From: Nitrospiraceae bacterium
GTDB taxonomy: Bacteria > Nitrospirota > Thermodesulfovibrionia > UBA6902
Assembly: GCA_020356065.1 (NCBI GenBank)
Contig: CP070632.1
Coordinates: 1,026,423 to 1,086,872, forward strand
DNA: 60,450 nt
Reading direction: 5' to 3'
Shown: positions 25,657 to 35,215 of the stretch, one piece after another
How the letters are laid out: each line of letters opens with the position of its first letter
Position numbering within the stretch: the stretch's first letter is position 1
Program-made: the position numbers and the translations under genes
The notes under the pieces: model-generated
The model's input: only the letters and a program-made list of their open reading frames with translations
Told to the model about the DNA's origin: nothing
Database searches by the model: none

Positions 25657-27327
25657 ATGAAACAGCATGTTGTAAAATCTTTGCAGACGGCGTTTGAAAG
25701 CCTGAAAGAACAATGGGGTATTGACAGCATTCCTGATATCGAAGTAGAGATCCCGAGGGATGAGAAGATGGGGGATTTTGCTACACCGGCAGCAATGAAA
25801 CTTGCCAGGATTCTTAAAAAACCTCCGGGAGAAATTGCTGATGAGATAGTTGTTACATTGCATGAACAGTCTTCAGACATATTTGAAAGTATAGACATCG
25901 CAGGCCCGGGATTTATTAACTTCAGATTTAACAACAATTTTTTCCGTAATCAGCTTAAAGCTCTCCTTGAAGGTGAAAAGTCAATGCTCCAGTCTGATAC
26001 AGGCAAAGGCCGAAAGATCCAGGTTGAGTTTGTAAGTGCTAATCCTACCGGTCCTCTGCATATTGGGCATGGCAGAGGTGCGGCAGTAGGAAACGCTCTC
26101 TGTAATATACTTGATGCCGCCGGGTATGAGGTCGAGAGGGAGTTTTATATAAATGATGCAGGCCTGCAAATCAAACTCCTTGGACAGTCCGTGTATGCGA
26201 GGTATCAGCAGCTGTTTGGTAATGACATTGAGTTTCCTGAAGACGGGTACAGGGGAGATTACATTGACTCTGTTGCCGAATCAGTTAAAGAGAAATACGG
26301 CGACACATATGCGCATCAGACATTTGATGAGTGTGGTGATCCCGTAACAGAGTTCGCCTGTAACATGATGCTGGAAAATATCAAAAAAGATCTGAAGGAT
26401 TTTGGAGTGATCTTTGATTCGTGGCAGAGTGAAAAAGAACTTCATGAAAAAGGCATGGTCAGGCATGCATTAGATACACTGAGAGACAAGGGCCTGCTCT
26501 ATGAAGAAGAGGGTGCACACTGGTTCAGATCAACAGAGTTCGGTGATGACAAGGACAGGGTAATTAAAAAAAAGGATGGTGCGTTTACATATTTTGCCTC
26601 AGATATTTCTTATCACAAAAACAAGCTCGACAGGGGATTTGATGAGATAATTGACATATGGGGCGCTGACCATCATGGATATATACAGAGGATACGGTCT
26701 GTACTTGAAGCGTTTGATCTGCCCAGGGACAAATTCAGGGTAATATTGATACAGATGGTAAGCCTATTGAGACATGGTGAGCCTGTGCCGATGTCAAAAA
26801 GGGCAGGGGCCTTCATAACACTAAGGGAAGTCATAGACGAGGTAGGTCCAGATATCACAAAATTCATATTTCTTACGAGAAAGGCTGATAGTCATCTTGA
26901 CTTTGATATTGATGTTGCCAAGGAACAGTCCTCCGAGAACCCGGTTTTCTATGTACAGTATGCATTTGCACGCATTTCAAGTATATTCCGGCTTGCAGAA
27001 GAAAAAGGGATGAAAGGGGCAGAAAATTTAAATTATCATGATGTTGATTTTTCAGCATTACAGGAAGATGAGGACATGTCTTTAATTAAAAAACTGCTGC
27101 AATATCCCGTGGTTTTTGAAGGTGCGGCAACCGCGTGCGAGCCCCACAGAATAACATATTATCTCCAGGAACTGGCTGGCGTATTTCATGCTTATTACTA
27201 TAAACACAGAGTACTATCAGACGATGGCAGGCTTACTCTTGCAAGGCTCAGCCTTTGCAGGGGAATAAAAATTATTCTGGAACACGGACTGAAACTTCTT
27301 GGGGTGAGCGCACCGGAGAGCATGTAA
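25657..27327 (+). CDS. argS: Arginyl-tRNA synthetase
   Basis: A 556-aa class I aminoacyl-tRNA synthetase that charges tRNA-Arg. Starting at MKQHVVKSLQ (a TTG two codons upstream is possible). N-terminal additional domain residues 1-110 (KMGDFATPAAMKLARILKKPP). The HIGH motif is PTGPLHIGHGRG, and the KMSKS-equivalent is VPMSKRAG. The alpha-helical anticodon-binding domain ends LGVSAPESM. Full length. The gene has its own near-leaderless promoter. Confidence 0.97.
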   Translation: MKQHVVKSLQTAFESLKEQWGIDSIPDIEVEIPRDEKMGDFATPAAMKLARILKKPPGEIADEIVVTLHEQSSDIFESIDIAGPGFINFRFNNNFFRNQLKALLEGEKSMLQSDTGKGRKIQVEFVSANPTGPLHIGHGRGAAVGNALCNILDAAGYEVEREFYINDAGLQIKLLGQSVYARYQQLFGNDIEFPEDGYRGDYIDSVAESVKEKYGDTYAHQTFDECGDPVTEFACNMMLENIKKDLKDFGVIFDSWQSEKELHEKGMVRHALDTLRDKGLLYEEEGAHWFRSTEFGDDKDRVIKKKDGAFTYFASDISYHKNKLDRGFDEIIDIWGADHHGYIQRIRSVLEAFDLPRDKFRVILIQMVSLLRHGEPVPMSKRAGAFITLREVIDEVGPDITKFIFLTRKADSHLDFDIDVAKEQSSENPVFYVQYAFARISSIFRLAEEKGMKGAENLNYHDVDFSALQEDEDMSLIKKLLQYPVVFEGAATACEPHRITYYLQELAGVFHAYYYKHRVLSDDGRLTLARLSLCRGIKIILEHGLKLLGVSAPESM

Positions 27328-27351
27328 TTAATTTTATATATGAAATATATC

Positions 27352-27440
27352 GTTGGCAGTTAATAGTCAGGAAAACAGTATTGCTCGGGAAGTTCCTGTC
27401 TCCTTACTTCTAACTACCAAGTACTGACTACTTTTTTCTT
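27352..27440. repeat. Degenerate inverted-repeat element, copy 2
   Basis: GTTAATAGTCAGGA on the left and TCCTTACTTCTAACTACC on the right form an imperfect hairpin of the same style as copies at 25204, 29977 and 40643. Confidence 0.4.
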
Positions 27441-27459
27441 GTAAAAAAAGGAGCTTATC

Positions 27460-27900
27460 ATGTCATATATAATTGCCCTGACGATTCACATTATATCGAT
27501 TGTCATATGGATAGGTGGAGTGGCTTTTGTGACTATGGTGACCTTTCCAATGATACTTCGCATGGACAAATCACTGGAAATGGTTCTGATGTTCCAGGGG
27601 ACGGAACACAGGTTCGGAAAGATTGCCAAGCTCATGGTAATTCTTGCAGGCCTGTCAGGCCTGTACCTCATTTATGAAAAAGGGATCAGTTCCGGTGTAT
27701 GGCTCATGATTGTTATATGGTCTTTTTATGCAGCCCTCCTGTTCGGTCTTGAAAAGATGATTTTTAAAAGACTCTTTGCCCGGCCATCAAACGATATGGA
27801 TACCAAAAAGGTTTTTAATATTCTTCAGACATTTCACTGGGTCGTGCTTGGGTTGAGCCTTCTGGCGATCATTGCAGGCATATATGCAGGACACTATTAA
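27460..27900 (+). CDS. CopD-like four-helix membrane protein
   Basis: A 146-aa integral membrane protein with four hydrophobic helices (about 3-24, 52-70, 80-98, 120-143). HIISIVIWIGGVAFVTMV holds a His and the HxxxxxWxGG motif shared by CopD copper exporters and related heme-membrane proteins. The C-terminal HWVVLGLSLLAIIAG carries another His. It could move copper or hold a heme; the sequence does not decide. The ribosome site is AAAAAGGAGCTTATC. It sits 39 bp upstream of tgt and may share its transcript. Confidence 0.7.
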   Translation: MSYIIALTIHIISIVIWIGGVAFVTMVTFPMILRMDKSLEMVLMFQGTEHRFGKIAKLMVILAGLSGLYLIYEKGISSGVWLMIVIWSFYAALLFGLEKMIFKRLFARPSNDMDTKKVFNILQTFHWVVLGLSLLAIIAGIYAGHY

Positions 27901-27939
27901 TTTTAAATTTACAAATCCAAAATTCCTAATTATACATTA

Positions 27940-29046
27940 ATGAACTTTGAAATAATGATAACTGACGGAAGCACCCGTCTGGGCAAGATTACAACTGACA
28001 GAGGTATCATAAACACACCTGCTTTTATGCCCGTCGGGACAAATGCCACGGTTAAGGCCATGACCCCCGGCGAGATGAAGGAACTTGGAGCAGAGGTCCT
28101 GCTGTCGAACACATATCACCTGTATCTGCGACCGGGCCATGATGTTGTCAGTAACGTAGGCGGACTCCATGAATTTATGCAATGGGACGGCCCCATTCTT
28201 ACTGACAGCGGCGGCTTCCAGGTCTTCAGCCTAGCGCAGTTGAGGAAGATCAAAGATGATGGAGTTGAATTCAGGTCGCATATTGACGGTTCTCTTCACT
28301 TCCTGACTCCTGAACTGGTCATGCACATACAGGGGGCCCTTGGTTCAGATATTGCAATGGTTTTTGATGAGTGCACACCGTATCCGGCTGATAAGGAGTA
28401 TACAATGAATTCCCTGAAGCTGACGAGCAGGTGGGCTCAAAGATGCCTTGATGCCAGAAATTCGGAACAGTCTTTATTCGGGATAGTGCAGGGCGGGATG
28501 TATAAGGACTTAAGAAGACAGAGCGCGGAAGAGTTGATAGAAATGGATTTTAATGGATATGCGATTGGAGGACTGAGCGTGGGAGAGCCCAAAGAGCTCA
28601 TGTATGAAATGATTCATCATACGGGTCCTCTGCTTCCGAAGAATAAGCCCAGATACCTTATGGGAATAGGTGATCTTCTGGATGTACTTGAAGCAGTATC
28701 GGCAGGGATTGACATGTTTGACTGTGTAATGCCGACACGTAATGCCCGCAACGGGGCATTATTTACAAGCCAGGGAAGAATAAGCATCAAGCGTGAGGAA
28801 TTCAAAAACGACGACGCCCCGCTTGATCCGAAATGTTCATGTTATACATGCAGTAACTTTTCCAGGGCTTATTTGCGGCATGTGTACATGATTAAAGAAA
28901 TCATTTCAATGAGATTAAATACAATACACAATATCCATTTCTTTCTCGATTTCTTCAGAAACATGAGGGATGCTATAGGCAATGGTGAATTTGGAAAATT
29001 CAGAGATGAGCAGACGCCGGTGCTGCAGGAAAATTTTCACCCGTAG
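27940..29046 (+). CDS. tgt: Queuine/preQ1 tRNA-ribosyltransferase
   Basis: A 368-aa enzyme that replaces G34 with preQ1 in GUN-anticodon tRNAs. Active-site and fold markers: FMPVGTNATVKAMTP, ILTDSGGFQVFSL (catalytic Asp in TDSGGFQ), FGIVQGGMYKDLR, GGLSVGEP, and FDCVMPTRNARNGALFT with the second catalytic Asp. The zinc site is CSCYTC with a later His (C at 308, 310, 313 by position in DPKCSCYTC). Full length. No ribosome site is evident before the ATG. No other queuosine gene is in the window. Confidence 0.96.
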   Translation: MNFEIMITDGSTRLGKITTDRGIINTPAFMPVGTNATVKAMTPGEMKELGAEVLLSNTYHLYLRPGHDVVSNVGGLHEFMQWDGPILTDSGGFQVFSLAQLRKIKDDGVEFRSHIDGSLHFLTPELVMHIQGALGSDIAMVFDECTPYPADKEYTMNSLKLTSRWAQRCLDARNSEQSLFGIVQGGMYKDLRRQSAEELIEMDFNGYAIGGLSVGEPKELMYEMIHHTGPLLPKNKPRYLMGIGDLLDVLEAVSAGIDMFDCVMPTRNARNGALFTSQGRISIKREEFKNDDAPLDPKCSCYTCSNFSRAYLRHVYMIKEIISMRLNTIHNIHFFLDFFRNMRDAIGNGEFGKFRDEQTPVLQENFHP

Positions 29047-29076
29047 GGACAGGGCGCTCATGCCCGTGCATTTTGA

Positions 29077-29082
29077 TATAAT
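29077..29082 (+). promoter_or_regulatory. Extended -10 promoter (TGATATAAT) of the TIGR01777-type gene
   Basis: A perfect TATAAT with an upstream TGn, ending 6 nt before the ATG at 29089. Transcription is predicted to start on the start codon, and no ribosome site is present, so the message looks leaderless. Confidence 0.6.
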
Positions 29083-29088
29083 CACGCC

Positions 29089-29976
29089 ATGAATGTTCTG
29101 ATAACAGGCGGCAGTGGATTTGTTGGATCTGCCCTGAGAAGGGAACTCCGGGCAGCAGGGCATGATGTGGCAATTACGACCAGGAGGGATTCAGATTCCC
29201 CGGATGAATTAACATGGAATCCGCCTTCACTTATTCCTCCAAAGAAAATTTCAACGTTTGATTCAATCATAAACCTTGCCGGTGATGCCGTATATTCTGG
29301 CAGATGGACAAGAGCCAAAAAAGAGCGAATACGTTCGAGCCGTGTCAATACAACATATTCTCTAATAGAGTCCATTAAAAATGCAGATGTTAAACCAACC
29401 GTCCTGATAAGCGCTTCAGCAATAGGCTTTTACGGACCTCATGGAGATGAAGAGATTACAGAACATGTTATGCCGGGCACTGATTTCCTTGCCTCTGTAT
29501 GTAAAGACTGGGAATCTGAAGCATTGAAGGCTGAGGAGTTCGGTGTGAGAACAGTCATTATACGACTTGGAATTGTGCTTGGAACGAATGGCGGGGCATT
29601 GCAGCAAATGATAACACCCTTTAAGGCTTTTGTTGGAGGACCCCTTGGATCGGGAAGGCAATGGATGTCCTGGGTGCACTTGGAAGATACTACGGGCTTT
29701 ATCATGTATGCTCTTGAGAAGGAGAAGGTTTCCGGTATTTATAATATGACGGCACCAAATCCTGTGACGAATAAAGAATTCAGTACTGCACTGGGAAAGG
29801 CACTTAACAGACCGTCATTGTTCCCGGTCCCTGCATGTATATTAAAGGCAGCTCTGGGCGAGTTTGGTCATGTATTACTTACAGGCCAGCGATGTTTACC
29901 GGAGAGGGTATTGACAGCAGGGTATTCATTTAAATATCCATTGCTTGATGAGGCCCTGACATCAGTCTTACAATAG
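29089..29976 (+). CDS. SDR-family epimerase/oxidoreductase (TIGR01777, YfcH-like)
   Basis: A 295-aa Rossmann-fold protein. MNVLITGGSGFVGSALRREL is the NAD(P) loop; IINLAGDAVYSGRWTRAKKERIRSSR is the diagnostic YfcH/SDR39U1 stretch. The middle has ISASAIGFYGPHGDEEITE and the C-terminus (LDEALTSVLQ) carries the DUF1731 domain that follows in this family. The exact reaction is unknown; distant plastid and Anabaena homologues are linked to cell division. It begins at a leaderless start and stands beside tgt on the same strand. Confidence 0.88.
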   Translation: MNVLITGGSGFVGSALRRELRAAGHDVAITTRRDSDSPDELTWNPPSLIPPKKISTFDSIINLAGDAVYSGRWTRAKKERIRSSRVNTTYSLIESIKNADVKPTVLISASAIGFYGPHGDEEITEHVMPGTDFLASVCKDWESEALKAEEFGVRTVIIRLGIVLGTNGGALQQMITPFKAFVGGPLGSGRQWMSWVHLEDTTGFIMYALEKEKVSGIYNMTAPNPVTNKEFSTALGKALNRPSLFPVPACILKAALGEFGHVLLTGQRCLPERVLTAGYSFKYPLLDEALTSVLQ

Positions 29977-30049
29977 AGTCTTGAGTTTAGAGGTATGAGT
30001 TCAGTTAGCGGATGAAAATAAATCTTAGCTCTACACTCTTAACTTTAGA
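29977..30049. repeat. Degenerate inverted-repeat element, copy 3
   Basis: GAGTTTAGAGGTATGAGTTCAG faces CTCTACACTCTTAACTTTAG, an imperfect hairpin lying between convergent genes. Related to copies at 25204, 27352 and 40643. Confidence 0.4.
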
Positions 30050-31057
30050 TTATTCTTTCCAGTTCAGTTTCTGAAGCATATTTTTATTGTCAAAAAACCA
30101 CCGGACCGTCTTTTCTATTCCTTTTTCAAGGGGCATCGTCGGTTTCCAGCCAAGCAGTTTTTTTGCCTTGTCAATATGGGCCCACGTAGCAGTTACATCA
30201 GCAGGATGAAGCTTGAATCTTTTAACCTTGACTTTTTTCCCGAGATGCTTACCGAGCATATGTATTACATCATTGAGAACATAAGGGTGGTCTCCTCCAA
30301 GATTTATTATCTCATAGCCAAGAGGTCTTAAAGCCTTGATAGTTCCTACCGCTATATCATCTATATATGTGAAATCCCTTGTCTGTGATCCGTCACCATA
30401 CAGGGGGATGGGTCGTCCTTCATCAATGTTCTTCATGAATTTAAAAATACTCATATCCGGTCGTCCCGCTGGCCCGTATACTGTAAAGTATCTCAATATG
30501 GAAATGTCCAGGCCGTACAGGTAATGGTATGCATGACAGATAGCCTCAGCCCCTTTTTTAGTGGAAGAATAAGGTGCCAGAGGAGTGTCTGTCCTTGATG
30601 ATTCCTTAAACGGCATATCAAGAGACGCGTAGAGACTGGATGTGGAGGCAAGTACGAACTTTTTCACTTTATAATCCTTGCAGCATTCAAGCAGATTCAG
30701 CGTGCCCTGTGTATTGGTCTGAAGGTAAACCCAGGGATCTTCCACTGAGGCCCTGACGCCGGCCCTTGCCGCAAGGTTGATGACTGCATCGATCCTGTTG
30801 TCTTTAAAAACTTTTTTGACTTTTTTATAATCGCCTATGTCCGCCTTGAAAAACTTGAAGTTCTGGCTTGCTTTTAATGACTTCAGTCTCCACCGTTTCA
30901 ACGCAGGATCATAGTAGTCATTCATATTATCAATCCCGATGACGGTCTTATTGGCTTCCAGCAGCAGCTGAGATACTTTCCAGCCTATAAATCCCGCACA
31001 ACCGGTTACAGCAATATTTTTACCTTTAAATGATGTCAATGGCAGTCTCTTTTTCAT
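30050..31057 (-). CDS. NAD-dependent epimerase (UDP-glucuronate 4-epimerase-like)
   Basis: A 335-aa extended SDR. The NAD loop is VTGCAGFIGWKVSQLL; the catalytic YxxxK is YSSTKKGAEAI with the Ser in ASTSSLYA. GIDNMNDYYDPALKRWRL is typical of UDP-glucuronate/UDP-galacturonate epimerases (GAE/CapI). It should make UDP-galacturonate for LPS or capsule. The start ATG has a GGGAGGAATGA ribosome site. It is divergent from the O-antigen ligase-like gene. Confidence 0.9.
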   Translation of the reverse strand: MKKRLPLTSFKGKNIAVTGCAGFIGWKVSQLLLEANKTVIGIDNMNDYYDPALKRWRLKSLKASQNFKFFKADIGDYKKVKKVFKDNRIDAVINLAARAGVRASVEDPWVYLQTNTQGTLNLLECCKDYKVKKFVLASTSSLYASLDMPFKESSRTDTPLAPYSSTKKGAEAICHAYHYLYGLDISILRYFTVYGPAGRPDMSIFKFMKNIDEGRPIPLYGDGSQTRDFTYIDDIAVGTIKALRPLGYEIINLGGDHPYVLNDVIHMLGKHLGKKVKVKRFKLHPADVTATWAHIDKAKKLLGWKPTMPLEKGIEKTVRWFFDNKNMLQKLNWKE

Positions 31058-31168
31058 TCATTCCTCCCTGAAAGGCAATATTGATCGATCTGTTATAATA
31101 CAGCAGAAAATTTATAAAAACAATTTGTATTCATTCATTTTTTAAAACACAGTAACAGGACAATCAGT

Positions 31169-32377
31169 TTGGATGATAGAGCAGAAACAGCTCAATTAAA
31201 GAAGGACGAACTGGCATACAAGCTTCTCTTTGGAAGTCTGTGCTGCATGTTTTTCTTTGTACCCGTTGCAAAATCACCGGCCATCATCTCGGGTCTCATT
31301 TCATTGTGCATCTGGATTTTTTCAGGTATCAGCATACGACGCTTCCAGTATCTGAAAAAGCAGCGTTATCTGTATCCCGTAATTTTATTGATTATCTTAA
31401 TGTGGATGGGATTGCTCATCGCAGAAAATACGAGCTATGAATCAGGACATGTCAAACGCTCCTATTACTGGTTTTACACGCTGACCGTAGCGTCTTTGCC
31501 CTTTGCCAGATTCAATGCGGAAAAACTTATTAAAGCTTTTTTAGCCGGGTTGACGTTCACCGCGGTACTGTCCATCTTGCAGTATTCCGGCCTCGCTCCC
31601 TTAAAATCACATGGCATTCCCATGGGATTATTAAGCAGTTTTCATCATATAATTCTGTCTCTTCTACTTGTCTTTGGCATACTTGTTCTGTCGTTTTATT
31701 TTAAGACATCAAATAATAGAAGAATATCGATACTCATCCTGAGTCTGATGGTTATTTATTTCATTGACTTGGCTGTTGTCGTGTATGGCAGATCAGGGTA
31801 TATTGCATTTATGCTGACTGCTCCATTCATAATTCATAATATGTTTGGAAAGAAACAGTTCATTTTCATAACAGTAATTTATGCTTTACTGTTATTTGGC
31901 TTATTAGCGTCCCCAACGGTGCAAAAACGTATTGGGCATGCAAACTCAGATATCATGAAATATTCTGATGGTGATACAAATACATCACTTGGCATGAGAC
32001 TTGAAATGTGGAAGACATCATTTGACCTGTTTAGAGAACACCCGTTCATAGGAACAGGCTCCAGTGGTTTTAAGTCCGAGTGGGAAAGAACTAAACCATA
32101 TGAAACAGCTTCTGATTTTGCCACTCCTCACAACACTTTTTTTTATGTTGCCTCCGGTTATGGAGTGCCGGGTATTGTCACGATAACCTGGTTATTCGTT
32201 GCGCTTTTTATATCAGGATGGCGCAGCAGAAACACTATTATCGGATTCACAGTTTTATCATTTGCACTGGTATTCTTTATTGGAAGTCTTGCGAATACAA
32301 TGATTTTTGGTTCGGTGAAAACTGCCTGGGCAAGCGTCTTTATTGGTCTTCAGGCTGCTCTGTATAAAAACAGTTAA
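31169..32377 (+). CDS. O-antigen ligase / polymerase-like membrane protein
   Basis: A 402-aa protein starting at a TTG, with about ten to twelve hydrophobic segments. The Wzy_C region includes LRLEMWKTSFDLFREHPFIG with TGSSGFKSEW and ATPHNTFFYVASGYGVPG, which holds the conserved His-Asn of WaaL-type ligases. It would attach O-antigen to lipid A-core in the periplasm, or polymerise repeats. It is the first gene of a five-gene plus-strand envelope group reaching msbA. Confidence 0.88.
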   Translation: MDDRAETAQLKKDELAYKLLFGSLCCMFFFVPVAKSPAIISGLISLCIWIFSGISIRRFQYLKKQRYLYPVILLIILMWMGLLIAENTSYESGHVKRSYYWFYTLTVASLPFARFNAEKLIKAFLAGLTFTAVLSILQYSGLAPLKSHGIPMGLLSSFHHIILSLLLVFGILVLSFYFKTSNNRRISILILSLMVIYFIDLAVVVYGRSGYIAFMLTAPFIIHNMFGKKQFIFITVIYALLLFGLLASPTVQKRIGHANSDIMKYSDGDTNTSLGMRLEMWKTSFDLFREHPFIGTGSSGFKSEWERTKPYETASDFATPHNTFFYVASGYGVPGIVTITWLFVALFISGWRSRNTIIGFTVLSFALVFFIGSLANTMIFGSVKTAWASVFIGLQAALYKNS

Positions 32378-32480
32378 CTGATCATATTCAGCATTGAATT
32401 CATTGTAGAATCAAAATAACGGGTCATTATGATATGAGTTATTTAACATTACCTATTCAATCCAGGGGTATAGTCAGCTT

Positions 32481-33353
32481 ATGAGAGTCAGTGGATTTAC
32501 GTTCCTGAGAAATGCACATTCCCTTGGGTACCCGTTTATTCAGTCCATCTCATCAATATTACCGATAGTAGATGAATTCGTGATAGCCCTTGGCCCCTGC
32601 ACTGATGAAACTGAAAAAATGGTCAGGGACATAGGCAGTCCCAAGGTAAGGATTATTCATACGCAATGGAATGAAAACATGAGGACAGATGTAAAGTTGA
32701 GAGGGTTTGCATACGGTCAGCAAAAGAGCATAGCACTGTTTAATTGTACCGGAGACTGGGCATTTTATCTTGAAGCTGACGAATTAATTCATGAAGATGC
32801 CCTGCCAGTCATAAGAACTGCCATGAAGAATAATCTGGAAAATAAGAGGATTGAGGCGCTGGTATTTGATTATATCCACTTTTATGGAAATAGGAACACG
32901 TATGCATGGTCCCCTGCATGGTATAGAACGGCTCCCCGCATATTACGCAATAATATTCCGGCGTGGGCACCAAAAGGTCTTTTTTTTACCATAATGAAAA
33001 ACCACAAGCAGGGCAGATATCCCAGGGCAGCGCATACAGGAGCACAGATATATCATTATGGATGGGTACGAAGCGAGAATCATATGAGATTAAAAACCCA
33101 TCAGGTCCATAAGTATTGGAGTAATAATATACGGGATGTTCATTACGCCGATATTGACGGTAAGATATTAAGAGAATTTAAAGGGAAGCATCCGAAACTG
33201 ATTCAGGACTGGCTGCCGGAAGCACATGGCATCTTCAAGGCCGATCTGCATCATACATTAACGAATAAGGAACGTAAGCACAGAATAGCTCTGGTCATAG
33301 AAAAAATATTGCGGGTTGATCTCAGTAAGAAGCACTATAAGCTTGTTAAATAA
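32481..33353 (+). CDS. Glycosyltransferase family 2-like protein
   Basis: A 290-aa GT-A enzyme. MRVSGFTFLRNAHSLGYPF is the nucleotide-sugar strand; GPCTDETEKMVRDIGS and YGQQKSIALFNCTGDWAFYLEADE contain the DxD-equivalent (EADE). The length is short, with no membrane segment. The sugar and acceptor are unknown, but its position between ligase and core transferases points to LPS or surface glycan. It begins 103 bp after the ligase gene and is followed by a second GT2 gene after 21 bp. Confidence 0.88.
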   Translation: MRVSGFTFLRNAHSLGYPFIQSISSILPIVDEFVIALGPCTDETEKMVRDIGSPKVRIIHTQWNENMRTDVKLRGFAYGQQKSIALFNCTGDWAFYLEADELIHEDALPVIRTAMKNNLENKRIEALVFDYIHFYGNRNTYAWSPAWYRTAPRILRNNIPAWAPKGLFFTIMKNHKQGRYPRAAHTGAQIYHYGWVRSENHMRLKTHQVHKYWSNNIRDVHYADIDGKILREFKGKHPKLIQDWLPEAHGIFKADLHHTLTNKERKHRIALVIEKILRVDLSKKHYKLVK

Positions 33354-33374
33354 TATGTTATTAACATCAGGCCC

Positions 33375-34118
33375 ATGATCAATATATCAGTTACGATACT
33401 TACAAAAAACTCATCAAAACACATACGAGAAGTTCTAAGCACTTTAAATGAATTTGATGAAATTGTCATACTTGATAACGGATCTACAGACAATACCATT
33501 GATATTGCCAAAAGTTTCAGCAATGTAAAGGTGCATCATGAGAAATTTATCGGCTTTGGCCCTTTAAAAAACATTGCAACAGATATTTCCGGCAATGACT
33601 GGATTTTCTCCCTTGACAGTGATGAGGTGCCAACCAGGGAACTGATAGAGGAATTAAGAACTCTTGATCTGGATGACCCGCACCGTGCCTTCATGATAAA
33701 CAGGAAGAATTTTTTCTGTGATAGGGAAATCAGGCATTGTGGATGGAGCCCTGACCTGCTGCTGAGGATTTTTAACAGGAAGACGGCAAGGTTTAACAGT
33801 AACCATGTTCATGAAAATGTTGTTTGTGATAGTCAGGTCATCATTAATAAACTTAACGGTTCAATTCTTCACTACACTGCGGATAACATCGAAGATATAA
33901 TCAGCAAGATGAATCATTATTCCAGTCTCTATGCCGGTACCGGGAAATTGAAAAAAAGATCGTCGTTTACTGCTTTGATGAAAGGATTGGCTGCCTTTAT
34001 AAAGGCGTATGTGTTGCGGCTTGGATTTCTTGAAGGCTGGAGAGGACTTGTCATTGCGGTGATGGCTGCAAACGGGGCTTTTTTTAAACATGCAAAAACA
34101 TGGGAATCATTAACCTGA
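33375..34118 (+). CDS. Family 2 glycosyltransferase, WaaE/KdtX-like (LPS core)
   Basis: A 247-aa protein very like lipopolysaccharide core beta-1,4-glucosyltransferase WaaE. ISVTILTKNSSKHIREVL is the first strand; IVILDNGSTDNTIDIAKSF and NDWIFSLDSDEVPT hold the DxD. NRKTARFNSNHVHENVV and a C-terminal amphipathic segment follow. WaaE adds glucose to heptose I in enterobacterial core. The present gene is flanked by another GT2 and by a GT9 heptosyltransferase-like gene, matching a core-assembly locus. Confidence 0.9.
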   Translation: MINISVTILTKNSSKHIREVLSTLNEFDEIVILDNGSTDNTIDIAKSFSNVKVHHEKFIGFGPLKNIATDISGNDWIFSLDSDEVPTRELIEELRTLDLDDPHRAFMINRKNFFCDREIRHCGWSPDLLLRIFNRKTARFNSNHVHENVVCDSQVIINKLNGSILHYTADNIEDIISKMNHYSSLYAGTGKLKKRSSFTALMKGLAAFIKAYVLRLGFLEGWRGLVIAVMAANGAFFKHAKTWESLT

Positions 34119-34172
34119 ATGATTCATGAGAGAAAAAACATTACGTGCTAATGATCGTTACGGGAACAGAGC

Positions 34173-35180
34173 GTGAAGATACTAATTATACGAAATGACA
34201 GGTTAGGGGACTTTGTTCTGTCACTTCCTGTATTTCAGGCGATTAAAACGTATAGCCCGGATATTCATACGATAGCACTTATTGCTCCTGGAAACGCAGA
34301 ATTCGCACAACGAATTAATTCTATCGATGAAATTTTAATTGATGATAAAAGGCATCTTATTAAAATGATACATTCGATTATAAAGTTGCGGCCTGACATG
34401 TCCGTTACGCTGTTTTCCACATTCAGAATCGGTCTGATACTGTTTCTGAGCAGAATAAAAAGAAGGATTGCCCCGGCAACAAAACTGGCCCAGATATTTC
34501 ATAATGTAAGACTCATCCAAAGGAGATCAACCTGTAAAAAAAGAGAGTTTGAGTATAACCTTGATCTGCTTACAGGCATTGATCATAACATTAATCCTGG
34601 CTTTCGCAAACCTGTGTTAGCCATTAATAAAACAGAAAGGCAGTGTGCGCTGGCTGAATTTAAGAAACAACATGATATACGGGGACACTTTCAGTACATA
34701 GCTTTTCACCCCGGTTCCGGAGGCTCATCTATCGGGAATCTCACGGCTGATGAATATGTTGATGTAGCCAGGTCGGTTTCCGGATATAATGAATTTAAAG
34801 CGGTTTTTACGTTCGGTCCGGAAGAGAGTGATTTAATGGAAGAAGTTAAGGGGAAAGTCGATTTTGATGCCGTCTTCCATATATCAGACCGGGGGGTGTA
34901 TCCATTCTGTCAGTTGATATCCAATTTTGCAATGTTTGTGAGTACATCGACAGGAACAATGCATCTGGCAGGTGCTGTCAATATACATACAATGTCTTTT
35001 TTTGGTGATGAACGTGCAGCAAGTCCGAAAAGATGGGGTACATTAAGCGAACAAGTAAAGCAAATGAATGTTACCATCCCTTTTGACAGGAGCAGTAGGA
35101 ACAAGGTCATCAAAGACATAAAAAATAAATTGATTAACTTTCTCGAATCATATAAAGGAAGCCGGCATATTGAGGTATGA
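34173..35180 (+). CDS. Glycosyltransferase family 9 (heptosyltransferase-like)
   Basis: A 335-aa GT-B enzyme starting with GTG (MKILIIRNDRLGDFVLSLPVF). NDRLGDFVLSLP is the family N-terminal loop that binds ADP-heptose. The C-terminal domain has IAFHPGSGG, FTFGPEE and VSTSTGTMHLAGA. It probably adds a heptose or related sugar to the LPS inner core. It differs from the waaC-like gene at 41379, so the window carries two GT9 members. msbA starts 35 bp after it. Confidence 0.9.
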   Translation: MKILIIRNDRLGDFVLSLPVFQAIKTYSPDIHTIALIAPGNAEFAQRINSIDEILIDDKRHLIKMIHSIIKLRPDMSVTLFSTFRIGLILFLSRIKRRIAPATKLAQIFHNVRLIQRRSTCKKREFEYNLDLLTGIDHNINPGFRKPVLAINKTERQCALAEFKKQHDIRGHFQYIAFHPGSGGSSIGNLTADEYVDVARSVSGYNEFKAVFTFGPEESDLMEEVKGKVDFDAVFHISDRGVYPFCQLISNFAMFVSTSTGTMHLAGAVNIHTMSFFGDERAASPKRWGTLSEQVKQMNVTIPFDRSSRNKVIKDIKNKLINFLESYKGSRHIEV

Positions 35181-35215
35181 TATGTGTCAGATGATTAAGT
35201 AATGTTCTTCAAATC